DNA of 64,000 bases from Piromyces finnis (lineage: Eukaryota > Neocallimastigomycota > Neocallimastigomycetes > Neocallimastigales > Neocallimastigaceae), in NCBI GenBank assembly GCA_002104945.1, contig MCFH01000006.1:620001-684000 (forward strand), written 5' to 3'. Below the pieces are notes generated by a model. It was not told the DNA's origin, made no database searches, and saw only the letters and a list, made by a program, of their open reading frames with translations. The position numbers and the translations under genes were made by a program. Numbering within the stretch: the first letter of the stretch is position 1; every line of letters begins with the position of its first letter. This document shows positions 1 to 17,200 of this stretch, in pieces.

Positions 1-105
1 AAATGGATTTTAATAGCAAATGTAATTATTTTTTTTTTATAAATATACAATAACACCAACAAAAAACAACAATAATAAACATAATAATAATAATAAACAT
101 AATAA

Positions 106-201
<96 letters not shown>

Positions 202-210
202 TAATAATAA

Positions 211-278
<68 letters not shown>

Positions 279-945
279 TAGGAATGTATTAAAAGAAACA
301 ACTTCTTCAGTTTCTTTTCAATTGTTGCCGGTCTTAACTTAACACCAGTTTCAAGATTAAAAAAGACATGGGATGTAAGATACAAAAAAATATATATATA
401 ATAAAATACATGTATAAAAAATCTCAAATTTATGATAATAATTATTTATTATTAGGGTTTATCTGAAAAATACACTAAATTATGGAATGAGCTTGAAAAA
501 ATATGTGATCCATCAAGAAATATGAAGAATTACAGAGATTTATTATTAAAATCTACACCACCGATTGTTCCATTTTTACGTAAATTTTCTTTAATAATAA
601 TATTTATATATATTATTATTTAAATAATTTTGTTTAATAATAAATAATAAAAAAACAACCTTTTATTATATTGATATATACATACATAAAATAGCAATAT
701 ATTTAAAAGATCTAACATTTATGAATGATGGTAATGAAGCTAAAATTAATGGAATGATTAACTTTGATAAATTACGTATGATGGCAAAAAGAGTAAAAGA
801 TATATCAAAATTGGTTAATTATTCATATACCAATATAAATATTGATAATACATTACAGAATTATATATCTCATCCAATGACAAAGGATTTGAAAGATTTG
901 AAAAATTTAAGTTTAACTATAGAACCAAAAGAAACCAAAAAATAA
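1..945 (+). CDS. RasGEF (CDC25-type) guanine nucleotide exchange factor, 3' part
   Basis: Partial gene; the 5' part lies before the window. Splicing 1..21, 282..374, 456..579 and 695..945 gives one open frame of 162 codons plus stop, with GT-AG introns throughout. It reads KWILIAN, then ECIKRNNFFSFFSIVAGLN, PVSRLKKTWD, GLSEKYTKLWNELEKICDPS, NMKNYRDLL, PIVPFLPIYLKDLTFMNDGN. These are the characteristic C-terminal blocks of the RasGEF catalytic domain, including the PxxP-YLxDLTFxxDGN block. The family loads GTP onto Ras-type GTPases at membranes. The protein ends about 80 residues after the DLTF block, so the catalytic domain is C-terminal, as in fungal Cdc25/Sdc25 and Bud5 proteins. The Ras target cannot be told from this part. 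The first intron (22..281) is mostly an AAT microsatellite. Domain call is strong; intron ends are inferred from reading frame and family match. Confidence 0.85.
100..280. repeat. AAT/ATT microsatellite inside RasGEF intron
   Basis: Long, slightly interrupted AAT triplet tract filling most of the first visible intron of the RasGEF gene. Read on the minus strand it gives a poly-Ile open frame that is an artefact. Confidence 0.95.
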
Positions 946-2787
946 TTAAGAATATACGCTATTGATTATATATTATGTATTCTATATATAATTTAATATA
1001 TTTTTTTTTTTCCCGTTTTTTAGTTACAACAAAAACAAACAAACAAATAAACAAACAAAAAAAAAAGAAAGAAAAATAAAACATAAAAGATATCATAATA
1101 TACATATATACTGTTTAAAAAGAATTAAAGTTGAATAAAATATAATAGTATTATTTTTAATAAAAGTTAATTGTTAAAGAAAAAATAATTCTTTTAATAA
1201 AAGATTATTTAATAAGAGAGTTTTTGCTATTTTTTATTTCTTTATATTTAATAATGTGAAATATTAAATATAATGAAAGTAATATCTATTATATATTAGT
1301 TCCCTTTTTTTAATAGTTTTCAAGATTTATAATCTATCCTTTTTTTTTATTATTATTATTTTATTTTAGTTATTTAAAGTATTTCAAATTAATAGATTTC
1401 TCTTTTATTTTAAAATAATATTAAAAAATGTGGATTTTAAATTAATATAGGATAAATTCTATATTAAGATTTTTATACACTAAAATATTTAATTTATTAA
1501 TAATACATTGATATAATAAATTATTAATATATTATGAATAATTTAAAAAATGTTTAGAATTAATATTTAATTATTTAATAGTTTATTTATTTAAATATTT
1601 ATTATTCGTTTATTCAATTAATTATTTTTTCTTTTTTCTTTTTTTTTTTTTTTTTTTTTTTTCTTTTTATATTATAAAGGTATCTAATTTTTCTAATTTT
1701 TTTTATTATTATTTTTATTTTTAGTTTTTATATAATTATTTCTTTTTTAAAAAAAAATTTAAATGAGATGGTTTGAAGTTGATTCATCAGAATTTAACTA
1801 ATAATTTGCCTGTTTTTAAATTAAACTTGATTTACCTAATTCAGTATAACTTTAATTTATTTCCCATGTTCCATGTTGATACTTGAACCATCGTTTATTT
1901 TTCATGCATATTGTTAATGTACTTATAATGTTCACAGAATATGATGAATATAATACAATATTAAATAATATAATATTATATAATATTCATAATAGATAGA
2001 GTCTTTTTTTTTTTTTTCATTTCATTCTATTTTAATTTTTTATTTTCATTATTGTTTAATATTTTTATTCAATAATAATCCTTTTTTTTTTTTTTTTTAA
2101 TTCATTCTTATTTGATCATGAATCTTTACTTGAATTAATGCAATACTATTGGCATGCAATGAAGTAATACTTTGTTGACGTTTAAAATTGTTTATAGTTG
2201 ACATCCTACGCATGTTTTAATATTTTACTTTATTGTAAAAATATTATTTGTACATGATTTAAAAATGTATTACATATTGTACATTGATCTTAATTATTAA
2301 ATTAATTTTGGAATTTAAATCAATTTATAATATATTGATATGTAACAATTTATTATATAATAATATATTAAGAAATAATATAAATTAATAAGTATTTATC
2401 AAGAGATCGAATAGTTTCTTTTTAATATAAATGCTCATATATTATAAATTGAAAATTTTATATATGGAAATAAATGAATTCAATTTTATTTGTCGGATAA
2501 CACATAATATTACAATTTTTTTTTTTTTTTTTTTTTTTCTACACTCACAAAAATCTTCATTATTAATCAAAGGTAAATAATACTATTAAAAGTGTGTATA
2601 TATATAAAAGATTGAATTACTTTTTTTTTTTTTTTTTACTATATTATTATATATAATTACTATAAATTTATTTTTTTTATTATAGAATAAAATTAAAAAG
2701 TTTTTGTATTTATTTATTATTTTAATTTAATTATATAATTTATTAATTTCAATACATTTTAATACTTTGTAAATTATAAAAAGAAAA
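946..2787. other. AT-rich intergenic region
   Basis: No coding frame or RNA gene seen. It holds poly-T runs (about 1640-1660, 2085-2098, 2517-2538, 2622-2637) and scattered slightly richer patches near 1770-1920 and 2120-2220 without an open frame. The last few hundred bases should hold the cystathionine beta-synthase promoter, but no specific element stands out. Confidence 0.6.
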
Positions 2788-4378
2788 ATGGCTGAAGCAA
2801 GAATTTATAATACTGTTTTAGAAGCTATTGGTAATACCCCATTAGTTCGTTTAAATAAGATTCCACAATCTTTAGGTGTTGATTGTGAAGTTTGTAAGTA
2901 AAATAAAAAAAAAAGAAAAATTAAATAAAAAATAAAAAATATTTTATATAAAAATAAAAAATAATTTATAATAAATTTAATGAAATAGATTTTTTTATTA
3001 TTAATACATCATTTTAAAATATAATTGCTTTAATAAAATTTATGAATATTATATTAATCATAATTATGGATTATATATAGTGGTTAAATGTGAATGGTTC
3101 AATGCTGGTGGTAGTGTTAAAGATAGAATTGGTCTTCGTATGGTCGAAGATGCTGAAAAGGCTGGTATTCTTAAGCCAGGATCTACTATTATTGAACCAA
3201 CTTCAGGTAATACCGGTATTGGTTTAGCTTTAGCTGGTGCTGTTAAGGGTTACAGAGTTATTATTACTCTTCCAGAAAAGATGAGTAAGGAAAAGTGTGA
3301 TGTTTTAAAGGCTTTTGGTGCTGAAGTTATTCGTACCCCAACTGAAGCCGCTTGGGATTCTGAAGAATCTCACATTGGTGTTGCTAAGAAATTAAACAAG
3401 GAAATTCCAAACTCTGTTATTTTAGATCAATACGGTAACCCAAGTAACCCACTTGCTCACTATGATGGTACTGGTGAAGAAATTTACAAGGCTACTGGAG
3501 GTAAGGTTGATTACTTCTTCGCTAGTGCTGGTACTGGTGGTACTATTACTGGTACTGCTAAAAAGTTAAAGGAAAAGATTCCAAACATTAAGGTTGTTGG
3601 TATTGATCCATTCGGTTCAATTATTGCTAGACCAGAAAGTTTAAATGATGGTATTTACTCTTACAAGGTTGAAGGTATTGGTTACGATTTTATTCCAGAT
3701 GTATTAAACTACCAATACATTGATGAATGGATGAAGAGTGAAGATAGAGAATCATTTGTTATGTCTCGCAGATTAATTCAAGAAGAAGGTCTCTTATGTG
3801 GTGGTTCCGCTGGTGCCACTGTTTACAGTGCTCTTAAATATGCCAAGGAACACAATTTAAAGAAAAGTGATAGAATTGTTATTTTATTAGCTGATTCAGT
3901 CAGAAATTACATGACTAAGTTCTTAGATGAAAGATGGATGGAAAACAATGATTACTATAACACTACTGGAAGAAAGAATATTAGAAACAATTACGGTAAT
4001 GCTACTATTAAGGACTTAGGTTTAAGTCCAGCTAAGACTGCTTCATTTAACACTACTATTAAAGAAGCTTATGAAATTTTAAAGACTGAAAATAAGGAAC
4101 AATTACCAATTGTTAATGAAGATGGTACTGTTAATACTTTTGTTTCTATCAGATCTATTCTTGATGCTATATCTGAAGGTAAAAATACCTTTGAAGATTC
4201 AGTTTCTAAGATTAGTACAAAATTCAGTAATGATAATTCTTTAAGTATTGATGCTAAGTTAACCTATGCCATCACCTTATTCGATAAGCAAACTGATATA
4301 TATGCTGTTGACAAGAATAATGATGTTTACCAAATTAAGAGTGTTGACTTATTAAACTATCTTACTAAGAAGAACTAA
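2788..4378 (+). CDS. Cystathionine beta-synthase (PLP enzyme with CBS domains)
   Basis: Two exons, 2788..2893 and 3081..4378, split by a GTAAGT...ATATATAG intron in phase 1, give a 467-residue protein. It starts MAEARIYNTVLEAIGNTPLV at an ATG in the context AAAAATGG. The PLP lysine is K49 in NAGGSVKDR; the substrate loop EPTSGNTG and the phosphate loop GTGGTITGT follow. After the fold-type II catalytic domain (about residues 5-345) comes a C-terminal regulatory segment with CBS-domain features (QLPIVNEDGTV, FVSIRSILDAI). Known role: condensation of serine and homocysteine to cystathionine in transsulfuration. There is no room for the N-terminal haem-binding extension of animal enzymes, as in yeast Cys4. 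A cysteine synthase is less likely because of the CBS tail and the LVKCEWFNAGGSVKDR form. Lys is mostly AAG and Gly mostly GGT, suggesting strong expression. Confidence 0.95.
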
Positions 4379-5034
4379 ATTTGGAAAAAATATTTTCATC
4401 AATAATATAGATAAAATAGTATATTAAATGTTTCAAACAATAAGCAAAGCAATTGAAATTTAATATCCATTGTATAATTAAAAATAGTAAAAAATATAAT
4501 TTGATTATATAACAGATTATAGTTTCAAAATAATATATATATAAACATAATACAATCAGAATAAAAAAAAATAATAACGATCACCAAAATAAACGTTAAT
4601 TCATTTTATAAGTATAAAAAGTACATATAGTATAAAAACATAAAATATCATTTAGTTATCATATATTAATTATCATAATAAATTAAAAATTACTATAATT
4701 AATAATGAAGATGTTAATTACTAACTATAGTATTTAACGCTTTTTTTTTTTTTAGAAAAAAAAATATTTTATAAAAAAAATAATTTAATAAAACGTAAAT
4801 AACATAAAAAAAATAATATTATTAAAATGAAAAAAAAAAAAAAATGAAAAAAAGAATTAATGATTTAGTGTTTTAGAATTAAATATTTGTATTTGTATAT
4901 AATTAATGAGTGTAAATTTAATTTGATAAAAATATTAAGAATTCTACTGAAAGAAAGGTAAAAAAAAAAGTTTTTTTTTTTTTTTTCTTCTTCCTTTTAC
5001 AGTTATTTAGGTCTCTTGTTTCATGTATATATAC

Positions 5035-5069
<35 letters not shown>

Positions 5070-5481
5070 ATTTCTATGGGAAACTATTTTTTGATAAATT
5101 TATTAAGATATCATAAATAACGCCGAAGTCATACCGAACTTTCCAAATGTTCCGTACACAAGGGTCAATCGTTTATAATTTTAACGAATGAAATTCTTAA
5201 TGCCTCATAGGTGAATTTAGTGAACGTTACATACACTAACCTATCTTACGGTTTTTCTTTTAATTTTATTTCCCCTAAAGAAATATTAGAAATATAGGAT
5301 AATGAAAGAAAACTATTATGTTGCTTCATCCTCATAAAATATAATGAAAAAAAAAAAAAAAAATTAAAGCTTGAAATGATATAATAGTTTTCTTTTGTTA
5401 TATTTTATAATTTTTAAATTTATAGGTTTATATATATTGTATTTTATTAAAATGTGTATTACTTAATATATCTATTTAAAT

Positions 5482-5519
<38 letters not shown>

Positions 5520-8106
5520 TACAGTACTTTACTCTAAATAGTTAAACAAATTTCACTTTATATTAAATTTTCTTTTAACTAAAATTCATTACGAGTACTT
5601 TTATATATTTAATAATAACACTATTTATTATTATTTTTTTTTATAATATTATTTTATAATTAAGTAATATTATAAAAAAAAAAAAAAGAAACAATTTTGA
5701 TTTTGTGTTAATCAAATCTAAAACTTTTTTTTTTTTAACAAATAATCTATATAGTATTATAAATGTATTCATATGCAATAAACAATAAATATTATTATTT
5801 TTATTTGCTTTGATAAAATATTTTCTATTAAAAGTTCCAAAAAGTAATAATATGTTTATTCCGTTAATTGAAAAGATATATAAAATTTAATAGTATTTAT
5901 ACCTTATACCAAAATTTATTTTAACCATAATTTTCTCATTTCTTTTTAATGTTATCAAAAATAATTTTTTCATTATGAGTATATAATGTAATCGTTTTAA
6001 TTTTTTTAATTTTTTTTATAAAAAATGAAATAAATCAATATATATATAGTTATGACATCAAACAATTACAATTTGAAAAGATATACTGATATATTTGATT
6101 TTTAATAGTATCTATTTTATATGAATGATATATCATAATTTCTTATTGATGATTTGTTATTTTATATTATCCTAAGTATTTAATGATATAAAATATAATT
6201 ATATATTACATTTTTTCAATCGCTTTTTTATATATAAAATAAAATAAATAATAATTATTTACTTTTATTTTTCCTTTAAGCAAACCCAAATAATTTTTTT
6301 TTTTTTTGCTAATTATAAAATTTTAATATAAAATTAATTAATCAAATAAAATTTAATTAAATTACACATTAGAAAAATAACTTTAATAAATAAAAAATAA
6401 ATTAAAAAAGAGAAAAAATTAAAAATTTAAAATGAGACATATCGATATGAAATAGAAAGACACAAAAAAAATTATGCTGATATTATGTGAAATTATGAAA
6501 TTACTTTGCATAAAAATAATAAAAAAAAGGATTTAATATTTAATATTAATAATATTTAATGTTAATAATAATGCATAATATGCAAGAGGGTGAAAATATA
6601 TATTTTATTAATATATTAATGAATAAATGATCTGTTAAATAAAAAATTTATTATAAATCGATGTAATAATAGTAAAATTATATATGGTTGTTACTAGATA
6701 TGATGGTTATATATAGTGTATAATGTATATTAGTTGATATTAGTAGAAAATATCTTTTTTTAAATAATGAAAAAGTTTTATTATTGTATAAATAATTATG
6801 CTAATGCGATTCAATTCCTTCATGTAAATTTTATTATATAACCTCGTGTATATATACGAAATAAATATATTTGAGGAATATACAATATTATTTATATTTT
6901 TTTTAAAAAATATATACAATTTTAATATAATAAAAAAAAGAACAGTAGAATTTATTAATAATGATTTGATATTTGATTATTTTTATTTATATAGCAATTT
7001 GTAATTAAAAAAAATTAATAATATATATCATAAAAAGCTTATAATATCTTATTAATTGATGAATAAGAATATTGAATAGGATATTAATATAATTATACTT
7101 CAATTTGAATAATATTATGCGTAATATTTTTAAGGAGTTAAACGACTTTTTAATGATGTTGTTAGTAATATTCATCGTAAGAAATATGAATTTTAGGAAA
7201 AGAGATTTAAATGGTGTTATTCATTATAATATTTTGCTTCTTCTCAGAGTAATAGCATTAATCCTCAAAATTGATATAATTTAATTTCATAGAATAATTT
7301 TTATAAAAAAAAAGAATTCGTTTTTATAACCCAGAACAATTTGGTTTTTATTATAGGAAAATATTTTTCTTAATTAAGAAAAAATAAACTTAATAGCAGA
7401 TATATCCATAGACATTAACTTTTCATTCAAGAAATGTTGTTTTTTTTTAATGATATTTAAAAAGATATGATTTAACCCCCATTAGTAATACTATATTAAA
7501 TGGACAATATTTACAGTAGATTATAATTAAAAGATCATGAAGAATAAAATAGAAATAAAATTTAATAGGAATAGATAGTTTTAATTTTTTTATCTATAGT
7601 AAAAAAATCTATATAGATTTTTATGTTATATTGTTATTAATTAAAAAAAAAAAAGACCTAATTTAGATTGTTTTTGATATTTTTTGAGTTTTATTTTCTT
7701 TTTTTATTATTTTTATTATTATTATTATTCAATATATCTATTTTTTCTATGAATTTTGTTATTATTATTATTATTATTATTATATATTTTATTTTAAATA
7801 CATTTAAGATAATATATTTATGTATTTTAGGATAAAGAAAAAATATTAAATATATGGAATGTAAATATTAAAAAAAATCTATAATGTGAATTGTGCATTT
7901 ATATACATATGCTTTTTATGATTTAGCCATGTTAAAAATATATAAAATTTAAATAGATTTATTTCATTCAAAAAAGAAATTTTTTTTCTTTTTTTTTCTT
8001 TTTCTAATGAAAATAGTTTAGTTCAATGATAATATAATATTATAAAATCTTTATGTTGATGATGATATCATTTATGTCATTTATATCATATTTTTTATAC
8101 ATCCTA
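4379..8106. other. Gene-poor AT-rich intergenic region
   Basis: Between the 3' end of the cystathionine beta-synthase gene and the 3' end of the LRRC23-like gene (convergent). Mostly A+T with poly-T tracts (4980-4990, 5038-5062, 5482-5508) and short ATT runs near 7715-7785. The only compositional outlier is at about 5118-5258, listed separately. No convincing gene seen. Confidence 0.6.
5103..5258 (-). other. Compositional island, possible gene relic or small RNA
   Basis: About 140 bases clearly richer in G+C than all DNA around them. On the minus strand a 25-codon frame ending at 5103 includes VYGTFGKFGMTSALFMIS, a membrane-helix-like peptide faintly resembling the GKFG-type helix of SLC22-like transporters. 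No start, no flanking homology and stops on both sides. It may be a decayed exon, an untranslated RNA or chance. Confidence 0.2.
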
Positions 8107-12354
<4,248 letters not shown>

Positions 12355-14247
12355 TTATTTACATTCACTTGGAAGATCGAAATTATCAGTGTAAACAATT
12401 TTAGATCCAGTTTCTTCAGGTGGTTGAGCATTAACACCCATACCACGCTTAGCAAAACCTTTCCAGATAGCACAATGTAATTTACTGTCGTTGAAACGTT
12501 GTTTTTGGGCAAGAACAAGAGCATCACGAGCTTCTAAGAAGCTTGGGTTACATGGTTGAATCTTTACAGCATCAATAACAAGTTGAATAGCAAGAACATT
12601 ACCTTCTGATTTACTATTAATGTTACCCTTTGAAACATCTTCGGAAACACCACGTAATTCAATAAAGTTCCATAATACTTCATTTAAAGCGTTAACCCAA
12701 ACTTCACCACCTTCATGGCATTCTAATTGACCATTTGCATTATAGGTTAATGAACTGTAGGTTAAGTTATTAATAGTCATATCAGAACAAATTGGCTTTG
12801 ATCTGGCATAAGTACCGTAAAGCCATTCAAACATATTATGAGCATCACTGCGTTTACTTGATTTAGTAAGTTCCATAGCAATAGCAAAGAAATCACTCCA
12901 ACCTTCACTAAGAGCATTGGATTCATCACTACTTAAGCATGAAGTCTTATCTGGTCCACCAGTTAAACGTTGAGTAACACCATGACTGTACTCATGAATA
13001 ATAATTTGATTGACAAAGGATGAATCTCTTTCTGGAGATTTTGAAGTGAATGGGTAGAGTCTCATTTTTGGTGAGTAACCATCAACTGGAGTAGCAAAGT
13101 TAGCGTTGTTAGTACCAGAACGATCTTGAATTAAAACTTTAACTGGGTCGTTACCAGCACCACCCTTACCAAAGTTGTTGACTTGGAAATTACCAAATTG
13201 TTCATTGAAACCAAATTTGTAGTAGACATCGTGTAATTTGTTAGTTAAAACGAATACATTGGTAGCAGCGGCACCAAAGTAACTTTCAACCTTTTTAGAA
13301 TTAAGATCTAATGGGTAATCAAAAATTAAGTCAGCACCACCATAGGCTCTATTGGTTACCATATCAATTTCAGAACCTTGATGATTTTCTTGAACGATAA
13401 TATTGTTACCAGAGGTATCATTTGATGTAGTTTTTTCATCAGTTTTATGCCATCCTAATGGGGAAGCATTTTTATCGTATGGATCAACAAAAAGCATACG
13501 TCCACCAGTGATATCAACCTTATTCCAAGGAATAGCATTGTAAACGGCATGACTAGCAATGTTTTCAACATTTAATAAACCACCAGTAGTACTACTTACT
13601 CTAGCTAAATACCATATTTGACCAACTTCAAGAGATAATTCCCATACACTGTCAACATATTTTTCAGAAATAGTAATATATTTCTTTTCAGCTCTTGCCT
13701 TTTTATCAATAGTAAATTTGACACCATCGATAGTGTAAATACCATTCTTTTCTGTAAATTCAGTTTCATCTTTATCATATGGATAGTTGAAGTATTCAGC
13801 AACTTTAGCTAAAGCATCTTCAACATCTAAATTTAAATCTTCAAGTCCATGATCAGCTGGGTTAAATGGTTCAACATCTTCCCATACAGCAATACCTGAA
13901 GAAATAATAGATCTACTTGGAATATCAATGTTAATGTTGGCAGCACTATTGATAATTTCATAACCATTTACAGCTTGAGAAACATGAACATAAGCTGTTT
14001 TAGCTTCATCATTTCTTAAAACATTTCCAATCTTAAATTCCATGTTTGGATAATCTCTTTTTAAAGCATCAAGAGAAATTTGTGTTATATTTAATGGTGT
14101 TGCAACTGCACTGCTAACAGCAGCTGAACTCTGTGCTGGTTTTTCGTAATATTTAACAGTTTTCTTTGGGAAAAAACCACCAGCATTAGCAGCTGAAAAA
14201 ACAGAAGATGCAATGATTAAAGCATTCTTTAAATTACAGTATTTCAT
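12355..14247 (-). CDS. Fungalysin, secreted M36 zinc metalloprotease preproprotein
   Basis: Single-exon gene of 630 residues. It starts with a signal peptide (hydrophobic to about A22, VFSAANAG). An FTP/PepSY-like propeptide follows (about 50-240, including AYVHVSQAVNGYEI and ISSGIAVWEDVEPF), then the M36 catalytic domain (about 245-630). The zinc site is HEYSHG with H418, E419 (catalytic) and H422; the third ligand is E448 in LSEGWSDFF. RLTGGPD just after the zinc helix is typical of fungal M36 enzymes. The family is secreted as a zymogen and cleaves extracellular proteins. The four Cys of the mature part may form disulfides. Nothing appears truncated. Codon use is relatively C-rich at third positions, suggesting good expression. 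Confidence 0.95.
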   Translation of the reverse strand: MKYCNLKNALIIASSVFSAANAGGFFPKKTVKYYEKPAQSSAAVSSAVATPLNITQISLDALKRDYPNMEFKIGNVLRNDEAKTAYVHVSQAVNGYEIINSAANINIDIPSRSIISSGIAVWEDVEPFNPADHGLEDLNLDVEDALAKVAEYFNYPYDKDETEFTEKNGIYTIDGVKFTIDKKARAEKKYITISEKYVDSVWELSLEVGQIWYLARVSSTTGGLLNVENIASHAVYNAIPWNKVDITGGRMLFVDPYDKNASPLGWHKTDEKTTSNDTSGNNIIVQENHQGSEIDMVTNRAYGGADLIFDYPLDLNSKKVESYFGAAATNVFVLTNKLHDVYYKFGFNEQFGNFQVNNFGKGGAGNDPVKVLIQDRSGTNNANFATPVDGYSPKMRLYPFTSKSPERDSSFVNQIIIHEYSHGVTQRLTGGPDKTSCLSSDESNALSEGWSDFFAIAMELTKSSKRSDAHNMFEWLYGTYARSKPICSDMTINNLTYSSLTYNANGQLECHEGGEVWVNALNEVLWNFIELRGVSEDVSKGNINSKSEGNVLAIQLVIDAVKIQPCNPSFLEARDALVLAQKQRFNDSKLHCAIWKGFAKRGMGVNAQPPEETGSKIVYTDNFDLPSECK

Positions 14248-17200
14248 TTTGAATTTTCTTTATAAATTTTAAATTATTGTTTAAGTATGTATATTAATAG
14301 ATTATTTAATTTTTTTTTTAAAAAAAAAAAAACAGTTAAAATTAATTAATATTTTTTTTTAAAATTTAATAATTTATGAATTTTTATATATTATATAAAT
14401 TAAAATTAATACTTACTTTTTATATATCCAATATTATACAAATAATTTTAATTTATAAACAATACAATTTTATTTACTTTTTTACTGTTAAAAATATTAA
14501 ATTCAATATATTTACAAATTCTTTTTATTATTATAAATAATAATAATTATGTTAAAAAAAGAATTAATAAATATAATGTTAAAAAATATAAATATATATA
14601 TAAACTATATCAAATAGTTTTTTATTATTTTTTTTTTGTATATATTACAAAATTCAAAAAAAGATCTTTTAATTCTCTTTTTTAAAATCTTTATTTATAT
14701 ATAAAAATAATTTTTTTAATAAAATTACTTTTTTAAATTAGATAATAAATATTTATAAATACAAAATGATAATAATAAATTAACTTTTAAAAAATATTTT
14801 AAATACTTTTTGAGAATATTTATATGAAATTTTGAATTGTTTATATGATGATTATGGAATTTTTTTTTAATTTATTTTTTATGTTTAAGAATTTATTCAA
14901 AATATATTAAATTATTTAAAATAATATATGTGGCTATATATATTATTATATTAATAGTATGAATTAAGTATATAAAACATTAAGTAAATTTATATATTTT
15001 ATTATAATAAAATATTACCAATTTTTCTTTAATTAAGTTTTGTCTTTTAAATTTCATTGGAAATAAAATAATATTTTATAACAACGGTTAATAATTATAC
15101 ATATATTAGAATATATTATTTATATATCTAAAATGCAGGTGTAACCATTAAAAATTAATTAATAACTCTATATATAACGGTTAAATTTTTAAAATCATTT
15201 TTTTAATATATTTTATATATAATAAAAATATTTGTATAATAATAAATTAATTTTATTATATAATAAATATATTTGATAATTTAAACTAATATTTTTCTAT
15301 AATTAGAGAATAGTATTATTCATAATATATTATATTATAATTTAATATATTTAATATATATGATTATCTAATAATTATATAATAAATACAAACATTTTAT
15401 TTAATTAAAATTAAATCAATATGGTAATAATATATTATTTTAATATTACACAAATTTTTAATCTATTTTTTTAATTAATTATAAGAACCTTATAAAATAA
15501 TATACTCCATGTGGTACAATAATGGTATTTAATAAATTTTAATATAAAATTAATTTTAAAAATTATTAAATAATAATATTATGATATGAAATATTTCCGT
15601 TTTTTTTTTTTGTTCCTATTGACAGAATATTAGGCAATTATATTTTGAAAATGTAGAAATGTTTATACTGTAGATTTTACAAACTTTAAAGAAGCATCTT
15701 AAAATATTATACTATTAAAATTATAAACTATGAATTAATTTTCGTATATATAATTTTTAAATTCCTATATTTGAATAAATATTATTTAATTTAGAACTAG
15801 AATTACATATAAAAAAGTTAACATGATCACATTAATATAGGATGAAATTTTACATTAAAAATAATAATTGTTAAGTAATCACATTCCTAAATCATAATTA
15901 TTTGTTTCAGTGTTTACTATTTATTAAATAAAAAAAATAAAATGAACCATACATAAACTATCAAATTATAAAAATTAAAAATTAAAATAATAAATAAGGT
16001 TTGAATTTATTAATTTTTTAAAATTTTTTAAAAATCAAGGTATATAGGAATTAATTTTCACTCCTTAGTTTATGCCTAAGTATGTTAATGGTTGCTATTT
16101 TTTGCTTTTTTTTTTTTTGAAAATTGACAATTAGGAACCTTTTTTTTTCTCCTTCATAAGAGTGATATTACATTTAAATGAGTTTCTTTTTTTTAAAAAA
16201 AAAAAAAAGGCCATATATAATTTATTTATATATATTTAATAAAAAATTTATATAAAAAAAAATAAGGGCTGTTATTAAAAAAAAAAGCACCATAAGCAAC
16301 ATAGATAATGAAATATAAAAATCAATGTATAGATAATAAAGTAATAGCATAAAATAATTATTATCAATAGTAAATAATAAAAAATATCATAAATATATAA
16401 TAATATTATTAATAATAGCATCATTATTAATATTAAATAATATGAATATTATTAATAATAGCATCATTATTAATATTAAATAATATGAATATTATTAATA
16501 ATAGCATCATTATTAATATTAAATAATATGAATATTATTAATAGTAATAGTATAATATAAAAATATACTATTTAGAATACATCATTATTAAATAATATGA
16601 ATATTATTATAATATAAAAATATACTAATTAGAATTAAAGTATTATGTTCGCTTAATTTTGTTGGTTTAAGAATTTGAAACAGCAAAATAAAACTTTATC
16701 CATAATAATAACGAAGATAACTAAATTAATGAATAAATAACTATGTAAATAAATAAATAAATAATAAATTAATGAATAAATAAATAAATACTCTTTTTTT
16801 TTTTAATTTAAAATTATTAGTATTGACCGTTAAAATAATAGGTTGATTAATTAATTTTTTAATTTTTAATACTATAAAATATTAATATTTTAAATCAATT
16901 TATTAATAATAAATTATTGTGTTAATTGATTCACAAGAAAAAGTGACCAATAATTCTTTAGATTATGGTGAAAAGATTAAACTTTTTATGGAATGGAAAA
17001 GTATTATATCAATCAAAAAAAAAAAAAAAAAAACTAGGAATAAGTAAATGATGACTTTGCAAAATTCTTTATTTAAAATAAAGGGATTATTTATGTAAAA
17101 TCTTTAATTATTAAAAATTTTAATAAATATTTTTATCATACTGAAAAAAAAGTCAATCCTAAGAAATGACATTACTTTATTATGCTGAATACATTAAAAT

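Noticed and set aside
26-427. 133-codon frame with poly-Ile
   Set aside because: It is the minus-strand reading of the AAT microsatellite in the RasGEF intron.
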